Notes under the pieces: generated by a model
The model's database searches: none
The model's input: the letters and a program-made list of their open reading frames with translations, nothing else
Told to the model about the DNA's origin: nothing
Assembly: GCA_028278335.1 (NCBI GenBank)
Contig: JANQEN010000082.1
Coordinates: 20,102-84,101 of the forward strand
Length of the DNA: 64,000 nucleotides
From: Chitinivibrionales bacterium
GTDB taxonomy: Bacteria > Fibrobacterota > Chitinivibrionia > Chitinivibrionales > JANQEN01
Reading direction: 5' to 3'
Shown: positions 35,342-42,924 of the stretch, one piece after another
How the letters are laid out: every line of letters starts with the position of its first letter
Numbering within the stretch: position 1 is the first letter of the stretch
Translations under genes and position numbers: made by a program

Positions 35342-36760
35342 TTGAATCTCGCTCTTGATCTATCTTTGAAATTGCAACAGAAGCTCTCCTTTCAGATGAT
35401 CCAATCTCTCAAGCTTCTTCAGGTTAATACACTACAATTAGAGCAGCTGTTGAAAACCGAAATTGAAATGAATCCTGTTTTGGATGCGGTAGAAGAGATG
35501 GAGCAGAAAGAGGAAGAGCCGCAAGAGAAGGATGAAAAGAGCGATGAGGAGGAGCAGGAGTTAGAGGTTAAAGAGGATGAAATCGATTGGGAAGAGTATC
35601 TTGAGGAAGGGTTCGATCTTGGATACAGTAAAAGCGAAGAGTACGAGCATGATCGTGATCGATATGAACCTACAGCCGTGCATCAAGCTTCTTTAGAGGA
35701 GCACCTCTCCAATCAGCTTGCAGAAAAGAAGATCCCCGAACGTCAACGATTACTAGCACAGTTTCTTATTGGTAGCTTAGATGCCGATGGGTATTTACGA
35801 GTTTCCATTGATCACATTGCTGAGTTTACCCAAACCACCGAATTTGAAATAGAAGAGGCGCTCAATGTCATTTGGAACATGGAACCGGCAGGTTTGGGTG
35901 CACGCTCGCTTAAGGAGTGTCTCTCATTGCAGCTGGCACGAAGGGGCTTGCATGACTCTCTGGCACTAAAGATTATTACAGAACAATGGGACCTCTTTGA
36001 AAAGGTCAAGATTCGTGATATTGCAAGAAATCTCAATGTAGATCCTGTGGACGTGCAAAATGCTTTGGAGGAGGTTAAAAAACTCAATCCAAAGCCTGGG
36101 TACTTAGTTGTACCAGAAAAGTCATCTCCCATTGTACCCGACTTAATAGTTGATAAAATGGATGGTAAATTCGTGGTGTTTATTAATGATCGCTCAATTC
36201 CCTCTCTCCATGTGAACCGTGCCTATGCAGATATGCTTAAACGAGGCAGTACCGTTAAGAAAGAGGTTAAAAATTATATCCGTGAAAAGTTTAATAGCGC
36301 CACCTGGTTAATTCGTTCAATTGAGCAACGAAAATCTACCATGCTCAAAGTCATGTATGCCATTATTGAGCGACAACCGGAGTTTTTTGAAAAGGGACCT
36401 CCTAACTTAAATCCACTAAAATTACAGGATATTGCAGACATGATTGAGATGCATATCTCAACAGTGAGTCGTGTGACCAGTAATAAATATGTACAGACCT
36501 TACATGGTATTTTTGAGTTGAAATACTTTTTTACTGAAGCGGTTGGCCAGAAACAGGGTGGTTCCGATATATCAACAATGAGAATTAAAACTCGCTTAAA
36601 GGAGCTTGTTGAAGAGGAAGATACAAAGAAGCCGCTTTCAGACCAGAAGCTATCTGAGATTTTAACACGAGAAGGACTTAATGTAGCACGCAGGACAGTT
36701 GCCAAGTATCGGGAACAAGCAAGCATTCTACCTGCGCGCCTACGTCAACGATATGATTAA
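35342..36760 (+). CDS. rpoN: RNA polymerase sigma-54 factor
   Basis: A 472-residue sigma-54. The N-terminal activator-interacting region is LQQKLSFQMIQSLKLLQVNT, followed by an acidic stretch (about residues 55-85, very rich in Glu), the core-binding domain, an HTH around MIEMHISTVSRVTSNK and the C-terminal RpoN box ARRTVAKYREQASI. The TTG at 35342 is used because AAGGAAAG stands just before it and the family begins exactly there. It requires bacterial enhancer-binding activators for initiation; none is encoded in this window. A 220-bp gap precedes it. Confidence 0.97.
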   Translation: MNLALDLSLKLQQKLSFQMIQSLKLLQVNTLQLEQLLKTEIEMNPVLDAVEEMEQKEEEPQEKDEKSDEEEQELEVKEDEIDWEEYLEEGFDLGYSKSEEYEHDRDRYEPTAVHQASLEEHLSNQLAEKKIPERQRLLAQFLIGSLDADGYLRVSIDHIAEFTQTTEFEIEEALNVIWNMEPAGLGARSLKECLSLQLARRGLHDSLALKIITEQWDLFEKVKIRDIARNLNVDPVDVQNALEEVKKLNPKPGYLVVPEKSSPIVPDLIVDKMDGKFVVFINDRSIPSLHVNRAYADMLKRGSTVKKEVKNYIREKFNSATWLIRSIEQRKSTMLKVMYAIIERQPEFFEKGPPNLNPLKLQDIADMIEMHISTVSRVTSNKYVQTLHGIFELKYFFTEAVGQKQGGSDISTMRIKTRLKELVEEEDTKKPLSDQKLSEILTREGLNVARRTVAKYREQASILPARLRQRYD

Positions 36761-37685
36761 TACAGATCAGGTGAATAGTAATACTGCAACAGTGGAACAT
36801 GCACCAACGTGTAAAGTCAAAAAGACTTTTCCTCGCATGGCTTTTCCCCAATGGTTAAAAAGGGATATCCCAAAGGTTGGAAAAAAGGAGATGACTCAGT
36901 CTTGCTTGGACAAGGGAGAGTTGCACACAGTCTGTAAAGAGGCACGATGTCCCAATCGTATGGAGTGCTTTTCTCAGGGTACAGCCACCTTTCTTCTGAT
37001 GGGAGATGTGTGCACAAGGCATTGTCTCTTTTGTAGCGTATCCAAAGGAACTCCCACACCATTACCCAGTCAAGAACCCCATCATATCTGTGAAGCTGTT
37101 GCTACAATGGGTCTTACGTATGTGGTCTTAACCTCGGTAACCAGAGACGACCTTCCTGACGGAGGAGCCGCTCATATTGCTCAAACCGTACGTATGCTCA
37201 AAGAACAAAACCCCCAGATTAACGTGGAAGTGTTGGTTCCCGATTTTCAAGGCAATAAAAGTGCAATCGCAACCGTATTAGATGCAAAACCAGATGTGTT
37301 TAACCATAACATTGAGACAGTAAAATCAATCTTTCCTCATATTAGACCAGAAGCAAATTATGATCTCTCTTTAGAGGTGTTGCGATATGCTGCTGCCCAC
37401 CAAAGGGCCATGCCTACCAAATCGGGATTTATGGTTGGCCTTGGTGAATCTGAAGAGGAGGTGACTGGTCTTTTAGAGGATTTATATCGTACGCAGGTAT
37501 CGATTGTTACTATTGGTCAATATCTACGACCCTCAAAGGAGCAAGCGGCAATCAAAGAATTTGTATCACCAAAGCAGTTTGAAAGATATAAAGAGGTAGC
37601 GTTACACATGGGATTTTCAAAAGTTTTTTCGGCACCCTATGTTCGAAGTTCCTACAATGCGGCCTCTGTGTTTACACAGTCATAA
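36753..37685 (+). CDS. lipA: Lipoyl synthase
   Basis: A 310-residue radical SAM enzyme that inserts sulfur into octanoyl-protein to form lipoate. Both cluster motifs are present: CKEARCPNRMEC for the auxiliary cluster and CTRHCLFCSV for the SAM cluster. FNHNIETVKSIFPHIRP and GFMVGLGESEEEV are conserved, and the C-terminal RSSYNA supplies the Ser ligand. The ATG at 36753 overlaps the rpoN stop (ATGATTAA). A longer TTG form at 36699 is inside rpoN and unlikely. Its place between rpoN and hpf is unusual. Confidence 0.96.
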   Translation: MINTDQVNSNTATVEHAPTCKVKKTFPRMAFPQWLKRDIPKVGKKEMTQSCLDKGELHTVCKEARCPNRMECFSQGTATFLLMGDVCTRHCLFCSVSKGTPTPLPSQEPHHICEAVATMGLTYVVLTSVTRDDLPDGGAAHIAQTVRMLKEQNPQINVEVLVPDFQGNKSAIATVLDAKPDVFNHNIETVKSIFPHIRPEANYDLSLEVLRYAAAHQRAMPTKSGFMVGLGESEEEVTGLLEDLYRTQVSIVTIGQYLRPSKEQAAIKEFVSPKQFERYKEVALHMGFSKVFSAPYVRSSYNAASVFTQS

Positions 37686-37754
37686 CAGAAAGCAATACTT
37701 ATTGTCGTACTAATTACATAAACAGTTTTTTACTCTAACAGGAGGTTGGTTTAT

Positions 37755-38066
37755 ATGAATATCCAGATAACTTCGCGTCACTCTAAAGTTTCTCAGGATA
37801 CCCAGGCCTACTTAAAAAATGAACTAAACAGCCTCGACAAGTATTATGACAAGATCACCTCCGGTCATGTGATAATCGATTCTGAAAATATCCTTAAGAT
37901 TGTGGAGATTGTCCTCAATATTCAGGGTAGCACCATCAATGCCAAGGCTAAGTCGGAAAACTTTGGTAAATCCGTGGACATGGCATTAAATAAAGTAATT
38001 CGTCAGTTAAAAAAGACAAATGAGAAAATTAAAGGACATAAAAAGGTGCGAGAGGTACCGGCATAA
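37755..38066 (+). CDS. hpf: Ribosome hibernation promoting factor (short HPF)
   Basis: A 103-residue HPF/RaiA-family protein that binds the 30S decoding region in stationary phase. The beta-alpha-beta start MNIQITSRHSKVSQDTQAY, the middle strand VIIDSENILKIVEIVLNIQG and the basic helix VIRQLKKTNEKIKGHKK match the short form. AGGAGG lies nine bases before the ATG at 37755. It is the normal follower of rpoN in many diderms, here displaced by lipA. Confidence 0.93.
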   Translation: MNIQITSRHSKVSQDTQAYLKNELNSLDKYYDKITSGHVIIDSENILKIVEIVLNIQGSTINAKAKSENFGKSVDMALNKVIRQLKKTNEKIKGHKKVREVPA

Positions 38067-38206
38067 TTTTACTTTACCAGTTACAAATAGTATAATATGG
38101 TAGTCACTTTTGAGGATTGAGGCATAATCCTTATCAGTGGCTGCCTTTAAATTCTCGTTACACGCTGATCTGCTTTTAAAAAATTAATCAGCAAAAGGAA
38201 ACTTTT

Positions 38207-39169
38207 GTGAAAAGAAGCAACACCGATCTTATTGTTGGGGGAGTAATTTTTATCTCTCTCTTTATATTGATTGCCGGTGTGTTATGGCTTAAAGAGATCA
38301 GCATTTCGAGAAAACTGGTCCAATACACAATCCTCTTTCCCAATGTGGGTGAGCTAGTACCGGGAAACCCGGTTAAGGCAAATGGTGTTAAATGTGGCCA
38401 GGTGTCAAAGATTTACATGCACTCCTCTAACAAGGTTGCCGTAGAAATAAAGTTGGATAAAACGATCCGCTTTACTGATTCCAGTATCGTTGCTATAAAA
38501 AATATCGGTCTTATGGGAGAGCGGATGGTGGGTATTCAACTTTCAAACAAGGGAACGCCCTATCCGCCGGATACCAAAGAGACGGTAAACCTTATAATGG
38601 GTGAGTTTGATAGTGGCATAGCCGAAGCCATGGGCATGCTGGGTAAGGTACTCGGAGATGTTGAAGTACTACTTGATACGGTCTCCACTGTTATTAGAGA
38701 GACTGTTGGCAATGACGAATTTATTCTCTTTTTTAACACCATTGTCAAGCGGCTTGACACTATAGTACTCTTGGTTGATAATTTGGTCGCTACCAATACT
38801 AAGGAGATAGACCTTGCCATTGATAATGTTGTCGAAATTACAGAGAATGCAAAAACGCTGATTAATAATAATAGTGGAAACATCAATTCTATCATGGATG
38901 ATGGCACCAAGCTTACTGGTGCTGCTTTAGGGATTGCCAACCGACTCGATACGATAACCCTGTCAATACAATCAATCATAACTGATGTGGAGTCGGGAAA
39001 GGGATCGGTGGGTGTTCTTTTACAGGATGAAACCATTGTTAAGGATCTGAAAGAGACAATGAAGAATTTGGATGCACTGGTAAAAGAGGTGCAGGAAGAT
39101 GCCCTTAAGCTCCGTATCAAGGTTTTTGGCAATAAAAAATATTTTAAAGATAACGAGAATGACGAATAG
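38207..39169 (+). CDS. MCE/MlaD-family lipid-transport protein
   Basis: A 320-residue protein with one N-terminal membrane helix (LIVGGVIFISLFILIAGVLW) and one MCE domain (about residues 40-125: VGELVPGNPVKANGVKCGQV, ISLMGERMVGI-like NIGLMGERMVGIQL). The rest is a long helical, coiled-coil-like region with alternating Val/Ile and Asp/Asn. This is the architecture of the substrate-binding subunit of retrograde phospholipid transporters. The GTG at 38207 has AAGGAAA seven bases upstream. Its MlaE and MlaF partners are not here. HPr starts 2 bp after its stop. Confidence 0.85.
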   Translation: MKRSNTDLIVGGVIFISLFILIAGVLWLKEISISRKLVQYTILFPNVGELVPGNPVKANGVKCGQVSKIYMHSSNKVAVEIKLDKTIRFTDSSIVAIKNIGLMGERMVGIQLSNKGTPYPPDTKETVNLIMGEFDSGIAEAMGMLGKVLGDVEVLLDTVSTVIRETVGNDEFILFFNTIVKRLDTIVLLVDNLVATNTKEIDLAIDNVVEITENAKTLINNNSGNINSIMDDGTKLTGAALGIANRLDTITLSIQSIITDVESGKGSVGVLLQDETIVKDLKETMKNLDALVKEVQEDALKLRIKVFGNKKYFKDNENDE

Positions 39170-39171
39170 GT

Positions 39172-39438
39172 ATGTTAACCAAAGAGATTACCGTACGCAA
39201 TAAACAGGGATTGCATGCCCGTCCGGCTTCAATGTTAGTGCAGGAGGCCATGAAATATGCTTCGAACATTAAATTGAGAAAAGATGATGTCGAAGCCAAT
39301 GCAAAGAGCGTGTTAGAGATCACCATCTTGGCAGCTGCCTGTAATTCCAAAATCACGGTATTAGCTGATGGCCCTGATGAAGAGTTGGCTATCACTACCA
39401 TTGCACAGATGTTCGAAGAAAAATTTAATATTGAATAA
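39172..39438 (+). CDS. ptsH: Phosphocarrier protein HPr (NPr-like by context)
   Basis: An 88-residue HPr. His15 in NKQGLHARPAS is the PEP-dependent phosphorylation site and Ser46 in ANAKSVLEI is in the place of the HprK regulatory serine. The fold and length are standard. In the classical rpoN operon an HPr-like protein (NPr) and EIIA-Ntr act in the nitrogen PTS, so this may be the NPr form. No ptsN, ptsI or sugar EII gene is in the window. It is almost contiguous with the MlaD-like gene. Confidence 0.93.
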   Translation: MLTKEITVRNKQGLHARPASMLVQEAMKYASNIKLRKDDVEANAKSVLEITILAAACNSKITVLADGPDEELAITTIAQMFEEKFNIE

Positions 39439-39510
39439 GTTACTGTTGTTGCACCCTCTCTATAATACCCTCCTTAGTTATTTCTTAACAAAAAAGAGAA
39501 TACCCCAATT

Positions 39511-40560
39511 TTGAAACAGAGAAAAACAAAACAAATTATAAAACGACTGCTTAATTTACCTCGCTTTCCCGGCTCCATTCAGTACGGGCTGAATGCCTTA
39601 GCATTACTTGGTGCCAAGCGAATGCGACTGCTCAAACAGCCACATCCAAACTTCCTCATGTTAGAGGTCACCAACCGATGCCAGCTTCGTTGTACTACCT
39701 GTGCTAGGCAGTATCACTTTGGCCATGCCATGGATGTGGGCCATATGGAGCTAGATGAGGCAAAAAAAATTATCTCCCAAAATCATCTCTATCTTGATAA
39801 GATTGCTTTGACTGGCCTTGGTGAGCCTCTTCTGTATCCTCACCTTCAGGAATTGGTCGCATTTATCAAGTCTGTTAATCCTGGTTTGTTGATCTTTTTG
39901 TCGACCAATGCTCAGCTGCCAAAAACTAAGGAGATTGTTTCTACCATTGCACCGTCAATTGACACACTGCAAATATCCATTGACGGCACTGGTATGGTGT
40001 TTGAGACTATACGAGAAAAAGCTGACTTTGTTGCCTTTACAAATAATTGTCGAGACCTGGTTGCCCTCTCTGAACAGCATACATTTGAGGTAAAATTTAA
40101 TATGGTGGTCTTTAAAGAGAACTTTCGCGAGATGCGAAGGGTGATCACCCTTTCAAAGGAGCTGGGAATTCAGGAGGTCTCTATAAACAGTCTCAACCAT
40201 GTCGCCTTGGGCACCACTGTTCCTGATTACTCTTTTTATAGTACTCCGGCCTTTACCAAGGAACTCAAACATGTCCATGCGCTAGCACAGCAGTTTGGTA
40301 TAGCCGTGGTACATCCGAACATCGGCCAAAGGAATTCCTTTAGCACTTGTCCCTTTCCCTGGGGGAATTATTCAATCTCCTGGGATGGATATTTGGTGCC
40401 CTGTTGCGCAAAGCCATTTTGGAAGGAACTTCACTTTGGAAATGTCTTTGAACGGGGATTAATGGCCTGTGTCAATGATAAAAAGCTTCAAGCCTTTCGT
40501 GAGATGGCAAAGAAGGATAAAACTCCAGAGTTTTGTGTTGGGTGTCATCATGTTAATTAA
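39511..40560 (+). CDS. Radical SAM protein with SPASM-like C-terminus
   Basis: A 349-residue radical SAM enzyme. The cluster motif is C57-x3-C61-x2-C64 in NRCQLRCTTCARQY, GLGEPLLYPHLQELV is the glycine-rich SAM-binding strand, and a Cys-rich C-terminus (STCPFPWGNYSISWDGYLVPCC and FCVGCHHVN) resembles a SPASM or twitch auxiliary-cluster region. Families with this layout modify peptides, cofactors or sugars. No precursor-peptide gene is evident nearby. The TTG at 39511 has a weak ribosome-binding site. It may be the last gene of the operon; non-coding repeats follow. Confidence 0.8.
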   Translation: MKQRKTKQIIKRLLNLPRFPGSIQYGLNALALLGAKRMRLLKQPHPNFLMLEVTNRCQLRCTTCARQYHFGHAMDVGHMELDEAKKIISQNHLYLDKIALTGLGEPLLYPHLQELVAFIKSVNPGLLIFLSTNAQLPKTKEIVSTIAPSIDTLQISIDGTGMVFETIREKADFVAFTNNCRDLVALSEQHTFEVKFNMVVFKENFREMRRVITLSKELGIQEVSINSLNHVALGTTVPDYSFYSTPAFTKELKHVHALAQQFGIAVVHPNIGQRNSFSTCPFPWGNYSISWDGYLVPCCAKPFWKELHFGNVFERGLMACVNDKKLQAFREMAKKDKTPEFCVGCHHVN

Positions 40561-40576
40561 TATCTGCGTTTTAGTT

Positions 40577-40743
40577 AAAGGTGACCTCTAATAATTCAGT
40601 TTTGTTTCGAGGCTGAGCGAAAAACCTTTGGATGAGGCACATGAAAGAGGCGAACCCACAGCGATTCGTCGATTGAATGTAACGAAATCCAAAGTGTTTT
40701 GCAGCCAGCCATAGTAGGAAATGAATTTTTAGAGGTTACCTAA
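40577..40743. repeat. MITE-like imperfect inverted repeat, about 165 bp
   Basis: The ends AGGTGACCTCTAA (40579-40591) and TTAGAGGTTACCT (40729-40741) are complementary at 12 of 13 positions. Inside, a second pair (AAAACCTTTGGAT near 40621 and ATCCAAAGTGTTTT at 40687-40700) extends the symmetry, so the whole element could fold into one long hairpin. No open frame fills it. It could be a non-autonomous transposable element or a conserved RNA structure after the radical SAM gene. Confidence 0.55.
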
Positions 40744-40969
40744 AGATTTAAAAAGCATTCATACTCTATAAAAGTAAAGAGTATCTGGGCGATCCTTCGC
40801 TTTGCTCAGGCCGGGCTTGCTTCAGGCTGCGCTATCGCTCCGGTATTTTTGCTTCGCAAAAATACTGCATTGCACCTTTCGCATCCCTATCGCAAAAGCA
40901 AAATAGTGAATCTGTAGCAATACCTTTTGCTTTTTTTAAACCCAGTTTATTTTCAATTATTTTTATGTT

Positions 40970-41164
40970 TTGTATACAAAAATCTCTAAAAAAATGTATA
41001 CAAAAACCTGTCGTTTTTGCTAACAAGTTGCAACTCATTTTGTATACAAGTTGTACCCCCACTTGTATACAAATTTAGACCCATTTTGTATACAAATTAA
41101 GAACCAACTTGTAAGCAAAAATAGAAAGAATTTGTATACAAAATTGAATAGATTTTGTTAGCAA
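40970..41164. repeat. Array of nine TTGTATACAA-type palindromes, 23-bp period
   Basis: Ten-base palindromic units begin at 40970, 40994, 41017, 41040, 41063, 41086, 41109, 41132 and 41155, so steps are 24 and then 23 bp seven times. Five units are exactly TTGTATACAA (1, 4, 5, 6, 8), one is ATGTATACAA (2), and three are variants: TTGCTAACAA (3), TTGTAAGCAA (7) and TTGTTAGCAA (9). The 13-14 bp between units are AT-rich and not conserved. The period is incompatible with codons. The core fits the GT-AC dyad signature of GntR/FadR-type operators, but it also recalls iterons. Confidence 0.9.
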
Positions 41165-41223
41165 AAAATAAAAGCTATTTGCTCTGAATAATGATGCTTT
41201 TACTTTCCAATTGTTATACGAAC

Positions 41224-41343
41224 ATGTTGGTAAGTATAGAAAGAATTATTAAAGAAAATAAGGATGTATTTGAACACTTCATAAAAACTAATGAACACTA
41301 TCATTATCAAATGCCTTCAAATTTAAAATTTACCCCACAATAA
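41224..41343 (+). CDS. Possible 39-residue ORF or gene remnant beside the palindrome array
   Basis: An ATG at 41224 opens a 39-codon frame ending TAA at 41341-41343, overlapping the 3' end of the ubiA-like gene by 14 bp. The peptide is helical and reads protein-like (SIERIIKENKDVFEHFIKTN). No ribosome-binding site is clear and no family is recognised. It starts 59 bp after the ninth palindrome, so it could be the truncated remains of a gene that the array controlled, or chance. Confidence 0.25.
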   Translation: MLVSIERIIKENKDVFEHFIKTNEHYHYQMPSNLKFTPQ

Positions 41344-42175
41344 GCGCATCAAAAGCTAAGGCACTCAGTCCTATAAGCATCTCTATTTTTATCAGTCCTG
41401 ATATCTTTTTTGGATTGGCCATATTCTGCTTAAGTACTAAAAAGCCGAGCCAGTATAAATGGATGGGAAGTGCAATAACAAGACAGATGAGAAGGTATAT
41501 TAATTTAAAGTGTCCTAATAGATAGGGGAGACCTACCAATAACAGATAGACTACACCCAATAGCCCCATCAATCCCTTTATCAAATTATTTGGAAGCGAT
41601 GCGGTTGTTCGAACACCACTTGAGGTATCTCCTTCATAGTCCTGGACATCTTTAATGATTTCTCGACAGAGATTTAAAAGAAAGGCTAACACCGAAGGAA
41701 TGATCACAATCTCTATACTCTCTGATGAGAGGCTGCCAAAAATAAGTGTGTAGGCAACCAAAAGACTTACCACAATGTTCCCCACCAAGGGCGTTCCTTT
41801 AAGGGTGAGCGTATAGACCGTAAGCAATATGAGTGGCACAGTCACACCAATTAAGTGATTCCAAGATACCACACCTCCGGTAAAGAGGGCCAATATCGCG
41901 AGAATTGTGGCAAATATTTGCGCTTCCCTTTTTGTGATCACTCCCTGCGGCAAAGGGCGTTCTGGGTGGTTAATGCGATCACCAGTGACATCCTTGATGT
42001 CATTGATTATATTTCCAAATCCAAGCGATCCTATTGCAGCAAAAAGCAACAAAGGCAGGTATATAAGGGGGATGGAGACTTTTGTCAGCCAAAACCCCAA
42101 GGCAACACCAATTGAGGCTAAGAGGGCATTTTGTGGTCGGGTTATCGCGACATAGGCGAGGATCTTTTTTTTCAT
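41330..42175 (-). CDS. UbiA-family prenyltransferase (DGGGP-synthase-like)
   Basis: A 281-residue membrane prenyltransferase with about eight to nine helices. The first Asp-rich motif is N58-D59-x2-D62-x3-D66 in NIINDIKDVTGDRINHPERP, and the second is DVQDYEGDTSSGVRT. The NHPERPLP extension is characteristic of the archaeal-type geranylgeranylglyceryl-phosphate geranylgeranyltransferase group and its bacterial relatives, rather than of menaquinone MenA or heme CyoE. The product could be an ether-lipid-like compound, but no GGGP synthase is in the window. It is divergent from lspA. Confidence 0.82.
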   Translation of the reverse strand: MKKKILAYVAITRPQNALLASIGVALGFWLTKVSIPLIYLPLLLFAAIGSLGFGNIINDIKDVTGDRINHPERPLPQGVITKREAQIFATILAILALFTGGVVSWNHLIGVTVPLILLTVYTLTLKGTPLVGNIVVSLLVAYTLIFGSLSSESIEIVIIPSVLAFLLNLCREIIKDVQDYEGDTSSGVRTTASLPNNLIKGLMGLLGVVYLLLVGLPYLLGHFKLIYLLICLVIALPIHLYWLGFLVLKQNMANPKKISGLIKIEMLIGLSALAFDALIVG

Positions 42176-42267
42176 AGAAACAGGGAATTTTGTTTTTAAT
42201 TATAGATTTGAATACAGTTTAATTGGTCTTAGATTATGAAAAATTGTATTCACAATCGTATTTTATT

Positions 42268-42296
42268 TTGCCAATTTATAGTTTCAATAATGTAAT
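42268..42296 (+). promoter_or_regulatory. Sigma-70-like promoter for lspA
   Basis: TTGCCA (42268-42273) and TGTAAT (42291-42296) with a 17-bp spacer lie 23 bp before the lspA start, which has its own GAGAGGA ribosome-binding site. A closely spaced AT-rich stretch on the other side could serve the divergent ubiA-like gene. Confidence 0.4.
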
Positions 42297-42318
42297 AAAA
42301 TAGTTTAGAGAGGATTCA

Positions 42319-42924
42319 ATGATCGATATTAGTAAGCATAAGTGGAAACTTCTGATAATAATAAGCACTATTGGCTTGGGTGTTGATATTCTCACCAAGC
42401 ACCTTGCTGCAGTTAACTTGCAAAAGTATATCCCTTTCACCGTTATTGGGGACCTGCTGCAGTTTCAATTGACCTATAACAAGGGCTTCATCTTTGGGCT
42501 CAATCCGCAGAATATTTTTCCCAGTTTTCCCGTTAATGTGATCTTTGTCATTCTCTCTGCCTGTGCTATGGTTCTTCTCATTGTCTACTACATAAATATT
42601 GAAACTCAAGCGAAAGCAGCCTATTGGGCAATTGCCATTATCATGCCCGGTGCCTTGGGCAATATGTTTGATCGTATTGTACGACCCGGCCAAGGGGTTG
42701 TTGATTTTATTAAGGTTGATTTGAATTTCCCCCCTTTTAATCCGTGGCCCATTTTTAACATGGCCGACATTTACATCTCTGTTGGTGTGGGGCTTATGCT
42801 CTTTGATATGCTCTTTTTAGAGGGTAAAAGGAAAAAGGCGCAGATCGTTGCGGTTGTCCAAAAAACCGAATCCGATGAAATAGGAGAGGACAAACCATCA
42901 ACAGAGACAGGAAGCGCTTCATGA
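42319..42924 (+). CDS. lspA: Lipoprotein signal peptidase (signal peptidase II)
   Basis: A 201-residue, four-helix inner-membrane aspartyl protease that removes signal peptides from lipidated prolipoproteins. The catalytic Asp pair is Asp129 in GVVDFIKV and Asp150 in FNMADIYIS, with GNMFDRI preceding the first. TYNKGFIFGL corresponds to the conserved N-x-G-x-x-F/W region. A hydrophilic tail of about 35 residues beyond the last helix is longer than usual. The stop overlaps the following gene's ATG (ATGA). Several lipoproteins in this window are likely substrates. Confidence 0.95.
   Translation: MIDISKHKWKLLIIISTIGLGVDILTKHLAAVNLQKYIPFTVIGDLLQFQLTYNKGFIFGLNPQNIFPSFPVNVIFVILSACAMVLLIVYYINIETQAKAAYWAIAIIMPGALGNMFDRIVRPGQGVVDFIKVDLNFPPFNPWPIFNMADIYISVGVGLMLFDMLFLEGKRKKAQIVAVVQKTESDEIGEDKPSTETGSAS

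Larger units (their letters stand above)
40561..41329. other. Repeat-rich intergenic region between the radical SAM gene and ubiA-like gene
   Basis: This 769-bp region is between convergent genes. It holds a MITE-like inverted repeat (40577-40743), a hairpin-forming stretch (ATACTCT to AGAGTAT, 40766-40789), a GC-richer palindromic segment (about 40790-40860, TATTTTTGC-TTC-GCAAAAATA), and the nine-unit palindrome array (40970-41164). A short frame at 41224-41343 runs into the ubiA-like gene. No RNA gene was recognised. Confidence 0.7.

Noticed and set aside
36699..36752. Longer lipA start at a TTG inside rpoN
   Set aside because: It would overlap the RpoN box by 54 bp more; the ATG at 36753 overlapping the stop is the normal coupled arrangement.
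40832..41062. 76-residue minus-strand reading frame through the palindrome array
   Set aside because: It crosses non-coding repeats, has no ribosome-binding site, and the 23-bp period cannot be a codon repeat.
40970..41164. CRISPR array
   Set aside because: The repeated unit is only 10 bp and palindromic, the spacers are 13-14 bp, and no cas gene is in the window.
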